The translations under genes were made by a program, and so were the position numbers. From CAYLNM01 sp964385045 (lineage in GTDB: Bacteria; Planctomycetota; Phycisphaerae; Phycisphaerales; SM1A02): 55,036 nt of DNA. The stretch covers positions 1 to 55,036 of the forward strand of contig CAYLNM010000011.1 in the NCBI GenBank assembly GCA_964385045.1, written 5' to 3'. The notes beneath the pieces were generated by a model. That model saw only the letters and a program-made list of their open reading frames with translations, made no database searches and was not told where the DNA came from. Numbering within the stretch: position 1 is the first letter of the stretch; each line of letters begins with the position of its first letter. Positions 1-7,208 of this stretch are shown here, piece by piece.

Positions 1-79
1 GATTCCGAGCCCCGGAGCCGCGGTGATGCTGCTGATGACGTCGCTGGCCGGACCGGGGCGGCGGCGAGGCCCGCGATGA
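1..79 (+). CDS. C-terminal tail of a PEP-CTERM-like exported protein (partial, 5' end outside window)
   Basis: Reading from base 2 gives 25 residues ending at TGA 77-79: IPSPGA, then a hydrophobic stretch (VMLLMTSLAG), then PGRRRGPR. This Pro-x-Pro-Gly-Ala, hydrophobic, Arg-rich order matches the tails of the two complete exported proteins at 26190 and 27449. In PEP-CTERM-type families such tails are sorting signals removed or anchored at the membrane. The canonical Glu of PEP is absent in all three. Only the tail is visible, so nothing can be said about the rest. The call depends on the tail resemblance alone and a chance open frame cannot be excluded. Confidence 0.5.
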   Translation, partial: IPSPGAAVMLLMTSLAGPGRRRGPR

Positions 80-148
80 GCGGGACATCCGGAGGTCACC
101 GCACCCGCTCGAGGACGACCGGTCTTCGGGACGGGCGTAGATTCGGCG

Positions 149-1657
149 TCACGTTCGCCGCCGTCGCCGATCCTTCCACAGGCTGCGCTTGAGCGTCCTG
201 GTGATCGTGTCCAGCACCTGCACGCGGGCGTAGCGCTTGTCGTCCGCCGGCACGATCGTCCAGGGGGCAGCCTTGGTGCTCGTCCGCGCGAACATCTCCT
301 CGGCCGCGGCGATGTAGTCGTCCCACCGCTCGCGGGCTCGCCAGTCGGCCTCGGTGATCTTGTGCCGCTTCCAGCCGGTGGCCTCGCGGGCCTCGAAGCG
401 GCGGGCCTGTTCCTCGCGATCGATGTGCAGCCAGAGCTTGACCAGCGCCATGCCGTGGCCGAGCAGCTGCGCCTCGAAGGCGTTGATCTCGTCGTAGGCC
501 CGTCGCCACGCCGCCTCGCGGGCGTACTGCTCGACCCGCTCCACCAGCACGCGGCCGTACCACGAGCGATCGAAGATCAGCAGGTGCCCGGCCGGCGGCA
601 GCGGACGCCAGAACCGCCAGAGGTAGTGGCGGTCCGCCTCCTCGTCGGTGGGGGCGCCGATGCGGACCACCCGCTCCATCGTGGCGGGCAGGGCGGCGAC
701 CACGCGGCGAATCGCTCCGCCCTTGCCGGCGGCGTCGGGGCCCTCGATCACCACCACCGCGGACTGCCCGGCGTCGGCGAGCTGCCGCATGCGGCGGGCG
801 AGGCGGGCCTGCAGCACGCCCTTGCGCTCGACGTACGCGTCCTTGGGCAGGTGGGCGGACTGATCGAGCTCCGTGAGCCGGCCGCCACCGGCGGGGACGG
901 CGGGTCCCGGGGGCGAGGCGACCGGCGGCCGCCCTCGGAGCGTCGCCGCCTCCCGCAGCCCGAACTCCAGGCGCTCGAGCAGGGACTCGCCCACCGTGAG
1001 GTCGCGGGCGTGGTCGTCCATCGACGAGACGATCCGCCACGGGGCGTGCGGGGCGTCGGTCGCGGCGACGCACCGGTCGGCCAGCGGAACGACCTTCTCG
1101 TACCGCTCGAGGATCGCGCGGTCGGTCGCGTCGAGCCGCCATTTCCACTCGGGGTGCTTCTTCCCGGCCGCGAAGCGGCGGCGGTGCTCGTCCCGCGGGG
1201 CGTGGATCCAGAACCGGGCGAGGATCATCCCGTCGTCGGCGAGCATCCGGTCCATGACCCGCACCGCCTCGAGCCGCCGGTCGAGCTCGTCCTCGTCGAT
1301 CCGGCCGCGCATCCGTTCGAGGACGAGGCGGTGCGGCCACCCGCCGTAGGTGATCCCGATGCGTCCGCGGCGGGGCAGGTCCCGCCACGTGGACCACAGG
1401 AACGGCCGCTCGTCCTCGGCCTCGGTCGCGGGCAGCCGCACCACGGTGTCCAGCCGGGCCGGATCGAGCCACTGGTGCAGGCGGTCGAGCACCTCGCTGC
1501 AGCCCCAGCGGTCGTCGCCCGCGAGGATCACGAGGGCCGGGATCCGCCGCTCGCGCAGCTCGGCCTGGGCCTCGAGCAGGCGGATCCGCAGGTCGGGCAC
1601 GCGGGCCTCGAAGGCGTCGCGGTCGACGGACGCGTCGTGGTCGACGCGGCTCAGCAC
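149..1657 (-). CDS. Polyphosphate:AMP phosphotransferase-type PPK2 with a degenerate first domain
   Basis: A 502-residue protein with two tandem PPK2 domains, the layout of polyphosphate:AMP phosphotransferases, which move phosphate from polyphosphate onto AMP to make ADP. The second domain is intact: Walker A GPDAAGKGG near residues 306-314, Walker B FDRSWYGRV near 362-370, and the lid sequence TGWKRHKITEADW near 427-439. The first domain has lost both: the P-loop reads LAGDDRWGCSE (residues 45-55, no GK) and the Walker B region reads ITYGGWPHRL with no FDRS. It is probably structural only. The GTG at 1657 is chosen because the N-terminus (SVDRDAFEARV..) then matches where this family normally begins, and upstream sequence in this frame is arginine-rich and unconvincing. 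A short leader ORF overlaps this start. Confidence 0.85.
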   Translation of the reverse strand: MLSRVDHDASVDRDAFEARVPDLRIRLLEAQAELRERRIPALVILAGDDRWGCSEVLDRLHQWLDPARLDTVVRLPATEAEDERPFLWSTWRDLPRRGRIGITYGGWPHRLVLERMRGRIDEDELDRRLEAVRVMDRMLADDGMILARFWIHAPRDEHRRRFAAGKKHPEWKWRLDATDRAILERYEKVVPLADRCVAATDAPHAPWRIVSSMDDHARDLTVGESLLERLEFGLREAATLRGRPPVASPPGPAVPAGGGRLTELDQSAHLPKDAYVERKGVLQARLARRMRQLADAGQSAVVVIEGPDAAGKGGAIRRVVAALPATMERVVRIGAPTDEEADRHYLWRFWRPLPPAGHLLIFDRSWYGRVLVERVEQYAREAAWRRAYDEINAFEAQLLGHGMALVKLWLHIDREEQARRFEAREATGWKRHKITEADWRARERWDDYIAAAEEMFARTSTKAAPWTIVPADDKRYARVQVLDTITRTLKRSLWKDRRRRRT

Positions 1658-1776
1658 CGCGGGTCTCCCGGACCGGGGCGTGCGGGGCGTGCGGGCGGCC
1701 GCCCGGTCGCGGCGCCGCGGGATGCCGCGGCGCCGGCGGCGGCGTGGCGGACATGGCGTTCGTCGGTCGCGACCAT
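1651..1776 (-). CDS. Candidate 41-codon leader ORF overlapping the PPK2 start
   Basis: A TAGGCT -10-like box at 1783-1788 sits 6 nt before an ATG at 1776-1774, the spacing seen at the leaderless genes of this window. That ATG opens a 41-codon frame (MVATDERHVRHAAAG..) whose TGA (1653-1651) overlaps the GTG start of PPK2 (1657-1655) within the heptamer GTGCTGA. The layout suggests translational coupling, in which ribosomes finishing the leader restart on PPK2. The peptide has no recognisable domain and is Ala/Arg/Pro rich. Alternatively the ATG is spurious and PPK2 is translated from a short untranslated leader. Confidence 0.3.
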   Translation of the reverse strand: MVATDERHVRHAAAGAAASRGAATGRPPARPARPGPGDPRC

Positions 1777-1782
1777 CCGGCA

Positions 1783-1788
1783 AGCCTA
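1783..1788 (-). promoter_or_regulatory. TANNNT -10 box for the PPK2 transcript
   Basis: TAGGCT on the minus strand, 6 nt upstream of an ATG. The preceding bases (GCGG) match those before the boxes at 7197 and 24746. No -35 hexamer is obvious. Confidence 0.45.
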
Positions 1789-1967
1789 CCGCGCCGAAGG
1801 GGAACGCCGTGGCGCCCGGCCGTGAGACGCGGAAGGGGGGCCGCGGCATGCTCGCCGCGGTTCGCTCGCCGCGGCGGCCGCGGTTCGCTCGCCGCGGCCG
1901 CCGCGGCCGCCGCCGCCGCGACGGCCGCCGGAGCCCCGCCGCGGGAGACGCCGCCGGCGCACGAAAG

Positions 1968-1998
1968 ACCGGGCGGGCCCCAGGGGAGCCCGCCCGGT
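1968..1998 (-). terminator. Hairpin terminator of the phytase-like gene
   Basis: ACCGGGCGGGC and GCCCGCCCGGT form a perfect 11-bp stem around a 9-nt loop. In the minus direction the stem is followed by CTTTCGT. It lies about 105 nt beyond the stop at 2103 and upstream of the PPK2 promoter, so it would separate the two units. The rest of the 1658-2102 interval is GCCGCGG-rich simple sequence. Confidence 0.6.
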
Positions 1999-2102
1999 GG
2001 ATGTCGAGTCGGGGTGCCACCGGCAGGTGGAAGCAATCTGCGAGGCGCCGGCGGCCGGTCACGCGACCCCTCCGACCCGTGCGAAGGGGGGGCGAGCGAG
2101 GA

Positions 2103-4487
2103 TCAGTCGAAGAGGTCGCCGACCTCGAGGAGCTGGGTCTCGCCGTTGTTGTCGTCCACGCCGTCGTTGTCGTTGACGATCCAGGTGCGGCCGTCCGAGG
2201 CGACCATGAGGCCCTCGATCTTCTCGGGGGTCACGCCGCCGGTGACGTCGAAGTCGCCCTCGGCCAGGTGGTCGCGGACCAGCGTCTTGCTCAGGGTCAC
2301 GAAGCCCTTGGGATCGCCCTCGGGACGGAAGTCGCCGAGGTTCACGTCCACGGCGTAGATCCGCTTGACCGCCGCGTCGGGACCGGCCTGGTTGTCACGC
2401 TCGACGACGATCAGCTGACCGTCGCGGAAGACGAGGTCGCCGAGGCCGACCCAGCCGCCGTTGCCCGACTCGACCGCGTCGAGCGGGTAGTAGGCGTAGG
2501 TCCACTCGCCGCTGACCGGGTCGAGCAGACCGATGCGGGTGGCGTCCGCCGGGTCGCCGGCGGCCTGCCACGCCCGCTGGAAGGCGACCGCGACGAAGAC
2601 GCCCGCCTCGCCCGCGACCACGGGGGCGATGCCCTCGAGGCCGAAGCGGAACTGGTTGCGGGTGACCTCGAGCGGCGGGAAGGCGGCGAAGTCGATGACG
2701 CCCTCGGCGTCGAGACGGAGCACCATGTTGGGCGACTCGAAGGGCCGGTCGTCGGGATCGCTGACGCCGTCCAGGAGGTTGCCGCGGCCCTCGGAGCAGA
2801 CCCACAGGTTGCCGAGCGGGTCCACGGTCACGCCCTCGAGGTCGAGGTTCACCGTGCCGTCGTCGTTGACGATGGCGGACACCGTGAAGTCGTCGGTGCC
2901 CGGCAGCTGCTTCTTCAGGTTCGTCAGCGCGGTCTCGAGCACGCCGCCGGCGTCCGAGATCACGGTCTCGCCGGTGATCACCGCGGGCACGGACGAGACG
3001 TCCATGGCGTACACGCGGCTGCGGTCGTAGAAGCTGTCGTGGATCGTGTAGGCCGCGGTGTCGTCGGCGGGGTCGATCGCGAGGCCGGAGAGCGCGCCCC
3101 ACGGAATCGGCGTGCCGCGCTCGCGGTCGCCCGACACCACGGTCGGGTAGTTGGGCTCGAGGCCGCGCTGGTAGATCGAGACGCTGCCGCGGAGGCCGTC
3201 GCCGCGATCCTCCTCCTCGCTGGAGACGACGAGCAGGTCGCGGTCGGGCAGGGCGAGGATGCCCTCCGGGCCGGCGCCGCCGGCGGGCAGGATCTGGACC
3301 AGCCGCGGCTGCAGGGCGCCGAAGAACGGCGGCAGCAGCGACACGGTCGGGTTCTGCGGGATCTCGTAGACGAAGATCACGCTCGAGCGCTCGGAGCCGA
3401 CGAAGAGGTAGTCGGTGTCGCCGAAGTCGCCGAACTCGATGCCCTCGGGCTCGTTGCCCTTGTTCTCCGAGCGGTTCTCGGGGTAGTGGCCGTGCCGGAT
3501 GACGAGGTTCTCGAGTGCCGTGCCGGCCTCGAAGAGCGTCATGCCGTTGTTGAGGAACGTCGTGAAGCCGCGGGTGCCGCCGTCGAGGTCGCCCTCGTCG
3601 GCGGTGGCGAGGACGAGCGGGCCCATCCACGCGATCGCGTCGGGCTCGCGGGGCAGGTCGGTGAACGACCCGTCGGGGGTGATGATGTCGTCCTCGATCA
3701 CGTCGACCCCGTCGAGGCTGACGGTGCCGGCCGAGTAGTCGGCGACCACGGTGCCGCTCTCGAGATCGACGAGCGCGATGTGGTTGTTCTCCTGGAGGCT
3801 CACCGCCGCGATGTTCGCCTTGCTGATGTCGACGAACTCCGGCTCGGGGTCCTCCGGGAAGAGGTCGGCGACGCCGGCGAGCTCCACGGTGCGGGTGGTC
3901 CAGTCGGCGGGCGCACCGATCAGGTCCACGATCACCAGGAAGCCGCCCGGCAGCTGCGGGGGACGGCCGTCGCCGAGATCCTCGTCGCGCTCGTTCTCGA
4001 TGCAGATCGCGGCGTACAGGCCGTCGGGGCTGATCGCGATCGCGTCGGGCTGGCCGCCGAGGTCGATCGTGCGCACGACGGTGCGGGTCGACTCGTCGAT
4101 GACCTGGAGCAGGCCCGAGGGGTCGGTGAAGCTCGCGCTCGTGTTCGTCGACGCGAGCACGAAGCCGTCGGCGGTGATCGCGACCGAGGTCGGCTCCCCG
4201 TCGACCGCGACCTCGCCGTCGGCGACGGGGTTGGCCGGATCGGTGATGTCGATGAAGCCGATCGCCTCGCGGGCAGCGTCGGTGTAGGCGAGGGTGGCGC
4301 CGTCGGCGGTCGCGGCCACGATCTCCGCGACGGCCTCGTCGTCGATCGAGCTGTTCTGGAACACCGGGATGGTCGCGATCCGACGGAAGGTCGGGGCGTC
4401 CGAGCCGGCGACGGCGGGGCCCGCGGCGGCGGCGGTCAGGGTGACCGCGGCGGCGAGGGTGCGCATCGGGGCGAGACGGAACGTCAT
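2103..4487 (-). CDS. Exported esterase-like-activity-of-phytase family protein with beta-propeller N-terminal half
   Basis: A 794-residue protein with a signal peptide (LAAAVTLTAAAAGPAVAG..). The first half carries YVTN/LVIVD-like propeller repeats such as GFIDITDPANPVADGE and GGQPDAIAISPDGLYAA. The second half resembles the esterase-like activity of phytase domain: it has the recurrent EGI/EGV and SEGRGN motifs (EGITALP-like EGILALPDRDLLVVSSEE, LDLEGVTVDPLGNLWVCSEG, RFGLEGIAPV, EKIEGLMVASDGRTWIVND). Members are periplasmic or secreted and their substrates are mostly unproven. The start is set by AAGGAGG, 9 nt before the ATG at 4487; an internal ATG at 4466 lacks this. No dockerin or PEP-CTERM tail is present. 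It is transcribed alone, with a hairpin terminator at 1968-1998. Confidence 0.8.
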   Translation of the reverse strand: MTFRLAPMRTLAAAVTLTAAAAGPAVAGSDAPTFRRIATIPVFQNSSIDDEAVAEIVAATADGATLAYTDAAREAIGFIDITDPANPVADGEVAVDGEPTSVAITADGFVLASTNTSASFTDPSGLLQVIDESTRTVVRTIDLGGQPDAIAISPDGLYAAICIENERDEDLGDGRPPQLPGGFLVIVDLIGAPADWTTRTVELAGVADLFPEDPEPEFVDISKANIAAVSLQENNHIALVDLESGTVVADYSAGTVSLDGVDVIEDDIITPDGSFTDLPREPDAIAWMGPLVLATADEGDLDGGTRGFTTFLNNGMTLFEAGTALENLVIRHGHYPENRSENKGNEPEGIEFGDFGDTDYLFVGSERSSVIFVYEIPQNPTVSLLPPFFGALQPRLVQILPAGGAGPEGILALPDRDLLVVSSEEEDRGDGLRGSVSIYQRGLEPNYPTVVSGDRERGTPIPWGALSGLAIDPADDTAAYTIHDSFYDRSRVYAMDVSSVPAVITGETVISDAGGVLETALTNLKKQLPGTDDFTVSAIVNDDGTVNLDLEGVTVDPLGNLWVCSEGRGNLLDGVSDPDDRPFESPNMVLRLDAEGVIDFAAFPPLEVTRNQFRFGLEGIAPVVAGEAGVFVAVAFQRAWQAAGDPADATRIGLLDPVSGEWTYAYYPLDAVESGNGGWVGLGDLVFRDGQLIVVERDNQAGPDAAVKRIYAVDVNLGDFRPEGDPKGFVTLSKTLVRDHLAEGDFDVTGGVTPEKIEGLMVASDGRTWIVNDNDGVDDNNGETQLLEVGDLFD

Positions 4488-4574
4488 CTGTGGGGTCCTC
4501 CTTCGTTCCCTGGTCCGGTCGCGTGGAGCGCGCGGCCGTCGAGCGTCGACGGGGCCCACGCGAGCGGAGCGGCG

Positions 4575-4580
4575 ACCATA
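4575..4580 (-). promoter_or_regulatory. Possible -10 box of the phytase-like gene
   Basis: TATGGT on the minus strand lies about 88 nt upstream of the ATG at 4487 in a slightly AT-richer patch. It fits TANNNT. There is no clear -35, so this is weakly supported. Confidence 0.25.
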
Positions 4581-4750
4581 CGACCGCCTCGCGCTGATTT
4601 GGTTGGCGGCGCGCAGGTATGCGCAACATGAGCGCACGGGCCGTGCGGCGGCAACCGGCCGCGCGCGGCGTCCGCCCGTGAACCCGATCTGAACGAAGGG
4701 GGGATGCGATGCGGGAGCACGGCGCGGGCGTGGCGCGCCGCCCCGCGCGA

Positions 4751-5920
4751 TCAGTCGCGCCGCGCGCGAATGTCGTACGCGAGCAGGCGACACTCGATGC
4801 GCGCGTTCATGAACGGCGTGCGGCGACTCGCCTTGAGCCCCAAGTGCCTGGTGAGTCGCGGGTTGCCCGACAGGACGTGGCAGGACCATCCCGGCAGCGC
4901 CTCGCGCATCCACGCCCCGAGCCGCTGATAGGTGGGAACCAGCGCCTGCTCCTCGCCGAGCCGGGCCCCGTACTCGGGATTCACCAGCAGCACGCCGGGC
5001 GGGCCCGGCTCCGCGGCGCCCTCGGGCACCCGGGTCTCCGCGAAGTCGCACGTGTCGAACTCGATGAGGTGCTCGACGCCCGCGGTCAGGGCGTTCGCCC
5101 GGGCCGCCTCGATCGCGGCCGGATCCGAGTCGGTGGCGATGATCGGGGCGTCGATCGTCTTGCGGGCCCGGTTCCGGACCTCGCTCCGCATCCGCTTCCA
5201 ACGCTCGGCGTCGAGGCCGAGCGTGCGCTCGAAGGCGAAGCCGAGTCGCAGCAGGCCCGGGGCCCGGTCGAGGGCGATGAGGGCCGCCTCGATCGCGAGG
5301 GTGCCGCTGCCGCACATCGGGATCAGCAGCGGCCGGCGACCGTCCCAGGCGGACTCGGCGACGATCGCCGCCGCGAGGGTCTCGCGCAGCGGGGCGCGGT
5401 GGACGGCTCGCCGGTACCCGCGGTCGGCGAGCTTGCGTCCGGCCGCGTTGATCGACACCGTCGCGCGATCGCGGGCCCAGTGCAGGTGCACGACCACCCC
5501 GCGCCGCTCGGGGCCGCTGTCGGGCCGAACCCCGCGGACCTTGACGAGGTGGTCGCAGATCGCGTCCTTGACGCGGAGGTTGGGGAACATCGAGTTGTCG
5601 ATGCTCGGGTGGTCGACCGCCGACTCGATCGTGAGATAGCCGTCCTCGGGGACGATCTCCTCCCACGGGATCGACCGCACCGAGTGGTACAGCGTCTTCG
5701 GAGAGTCGCACGGGAACCGGTGGAGCGGGCGGAGCACCGAGTGGGCGGTCCGCAGCTCGAGGCACAGCCGCCACGCGTCGGGCCACGTGCCGTGCGTGAG
5801 GACGGCGGCCCGCTCGACCCGCTCGACCGGCAGGCCGAGCGCCTCGACCTCGCGGGCGAGGGAGGGGGCGAGGCCCGGCGGGCAGCTCAGCCGCAGGTCG
5901 GACGGGACGTCGAGGATCAC
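4751..5920 (-). CDS. THUMP-type class I SAM-dependent RNA methyltransferase (RlmL/RlmK N-terminal-like)
   Basis: A 389-residue protein resembling the N2-guanine rRNA methyltransferase module of RlmL/YcbY. The N-terminal third (DLRLSCPPGLAPSLAREVEALG) has the shape of a THUMP-domain RNA-binding region. The C-terminal part is a Rossmann methyltransferase with motif I around PMCGSGTLAIEAAL, an acidic motif II (IIATDSDPAAIEAARANA) and motif IV reading NPEYG, where the E. coli-type enzyme has NPPYG. The start is a GTG at 5920 whose last two bases form the TGA of the upstream channel gene (GTGA overlap), so translation is coupled. The true target nucleotide cannot be read from sequence. Confidence 0.8.
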   Translation of the reverse strand: MILDVPSDLRLSCPPGLAPSLAREVEALGLPVERVERAAVLTHGTWPDAWRLCLELRTAHSVLRPLHRFPCDSPKTLYHSVRSIPWEEIVPEDGYLTIESAVDHPSIDNSMFPNLRVKDAICDHLVKVRGVRPDSGPERRGVVVHLHWARDRATVSINAAGRKLADRGYRRAVHRAPLRETLAAAIVAESAWDGRRPLLIPMCGSGTLAIEAALIALDRAPGLLRLGFAFERTLGLDAERWKRMRSEVRNRARKTIDAPIIATDSDPAAIEAARANALTAGVEHLIEFDTCDFAETRVPEGAAEPGPPGVLLVNPEYGARLGEEQALVPTYQRLGAWMREALPGWSCHVLSGNPRLTRHLGLKASRRTPFMNARIECRLLAYDIRARRD

Positions 5921-7086
5921 GAGGCGGCTCCGCCGGACGCGGGGCCGCCGGGGTCGCCGCCGCCGCTCGACCCGGGCCGGTCGTCGCCACCGTCGCCGCT
6001 CGATCCGGGCCGGTCGGCGCCGGCCACCGCCGCGTGCCGCTCGGCCAGCCGCGCGATCCGCTCCTGCAGCTCCGCGGACCGACGGGCGAGCATCGCGAGC
6101 TCCCGCACCAGCTCGTCCGCGTCCTCGTCCTGCGACGCCCGCTCCAGCAGCCGGGCCGCCTGCTTCTTCTGCGACTCGTCGAGGCTGTTGAGCACGACGC
6201 CCACGAAGAAGTTGAGGACGATCATGGTCCCGATCAGGACGAACGACACGAAGTAGAACGTGGCGAGCAGCGGCTGGGCCACGCTGCCGGCGGTCGAGCC
6301 GGGGTAGCCGTCCCAGGCCGCCGAGCCGACCATCTGGATGTACATGACGTCGGTCCAGTCCTCCAGCGTGATGACCCGGAACAGGGTCAGCAGCGACACG
6401 TGGAGGTTGCCGAAGTGCCACGGGTCGTTGTCGCCGAAGAGGCCGGTGCCGATCACGGCGTACACGTAGAAGAGCAGGCCCACGAGCAGCATGACGTAGC
6501 TGATCGCCGGGATGGCGTGGAACAGGGCGTTGACGATGAGCTGCAGCCGGGGGATCGCCGACATCAGCCGCAGCACGCGGAGGACGCGAGCGAGGCGGGC
6601 CACCGCGGCGAACTTGCCGTCCACCGGCAGCAGGCACACCGCGACGATCACGAAGTCGAAGACGTTCCACGGGTCGAGGAAGAACCGCCAGGGACGGCGG
6701 CCGTAGGCGGCCATCCGCACCAGGATCTCGACCACGAACAGCGCGACGATGACGGTGTCGAGCGTCCGGAAGAGCGGGGGGTTGACGGCGACGATGTCGC
6801 CGTAGGTCTCGAGGCCGACGAGGACGCCCGCGGCGAGGATGAGGACCAGGACCGTCCGCCGGAAAAGAGGGTGGGCGGCGAGGCGGGAGGCCGCGCGGGC
6901 CCAGCCGGGCTCGGCGGCGTTCTCGGGGTCGACCACGTCCTCGGGGACGATGACGGGCGGCAGCGGCGGGACCGACGGGCCGTCTCCGCCGCCGGCCGGG
7001 CCCTCGGCCGGCCGCGGCGCGGATGTCGGGTCGGACACAGGACCGGAGGTTGGATCGGGAGTGGAGCGGCTCATCTCGGCACGCAT
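5917..7086 (-). CDS. Voltage-gated cation channel of the bacterial NaChBac/NaV type
   Basis: A 389-residue single-repeat six-helix channel that should act as a tetramer in the inner membrane. A disordered Pro/Gly-rich N-terminus (1-60) precedes S1. S4 carries arginines at every third position (R164, R167, R170, R173 in RLARVLRVLRLM). The pore loop has the filter T240-L-E-D-W-T-D246; NaChBac and NavAb have TLESW. S6 (GTMIVLNFFVGVVLNSLDE) is typical of bacterial sodium channels and is followed by a charged coiled coil (about 315-352) that would hold the tetramer. Extra aspartates in the filter raise the question of calcium permeation. A second ATG at 7074 is possible. It is translationally coupled to the downstream methyltransferase. 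Confidence 0.85.
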   Translation of the reverse strand: MRAEMSRSTPDPTSGPVSDPTSAPRPAEGPAGGGDGPSVPPLPPVIVPEDVVDPENAAEPGWARAASRLAAHPLFRRTVLVLILAAGVLVGLETYGDIVAVNPPLFRTLDTVIVALFVVEILVRMAAYGRRPWRFFLDPWNVFDFVIVAVCLLPVDGKFAAVARLARVLRVLRLMSAIPRLQLIVNALFHAIPAISYVMLLVGLLFYVYAVIGTGLFGDNDPWHFGNLHVSLLTLFRVITLEDWTDVMYIQMVGSAAWDGYPGSTAGSVAQPLLATFYFVSFVLIGTMIVLNFFVGVVLNSLDESQKKQAARLLERASQDEDADELVRELAMLARRSAELQERIARLAERHAAVAGADRPGSSGDGGDDRPGSSGGGDPGGPASGGAAS

Positions 7087-7196
7087 GATTCCCGGGTGGA
7101 GGCGATCCGTCCACGCGGGGGACCGAGGTCCTTCCGGAGCGGGGCGGCCGATGCCGGCCGAACGCCACGGGCCGGGCCGCGCCGGCCGCCCGGCGG

Positions 7197-7202
7197 TAGG
7201 CT
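7197..7202 (+). promoter_or_regulatory. TANNNT -10 box, leaderless SpoIIE gene
   Basis: TAGGCT ends 6 nt before the ATG at 7209, leaving no room for a Shine-Dalgarno sequence. The transcript would begin at or next to the start codon. Confidence 0.55.
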
Positions 7203-7208
7203 CCGGCG

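Noticed and set aside
1350..4631. Very long plus-strand open frame (over 1000 codons) antisense to PPK2 and the phytase-like gene
   Set aside because: It is rich in Arg, Val, Glu and Asp in the pattern of an antisense shadow at high GC. The opposite strand has recognisable domains, a signal peptide and a Shine-Dalgarno.
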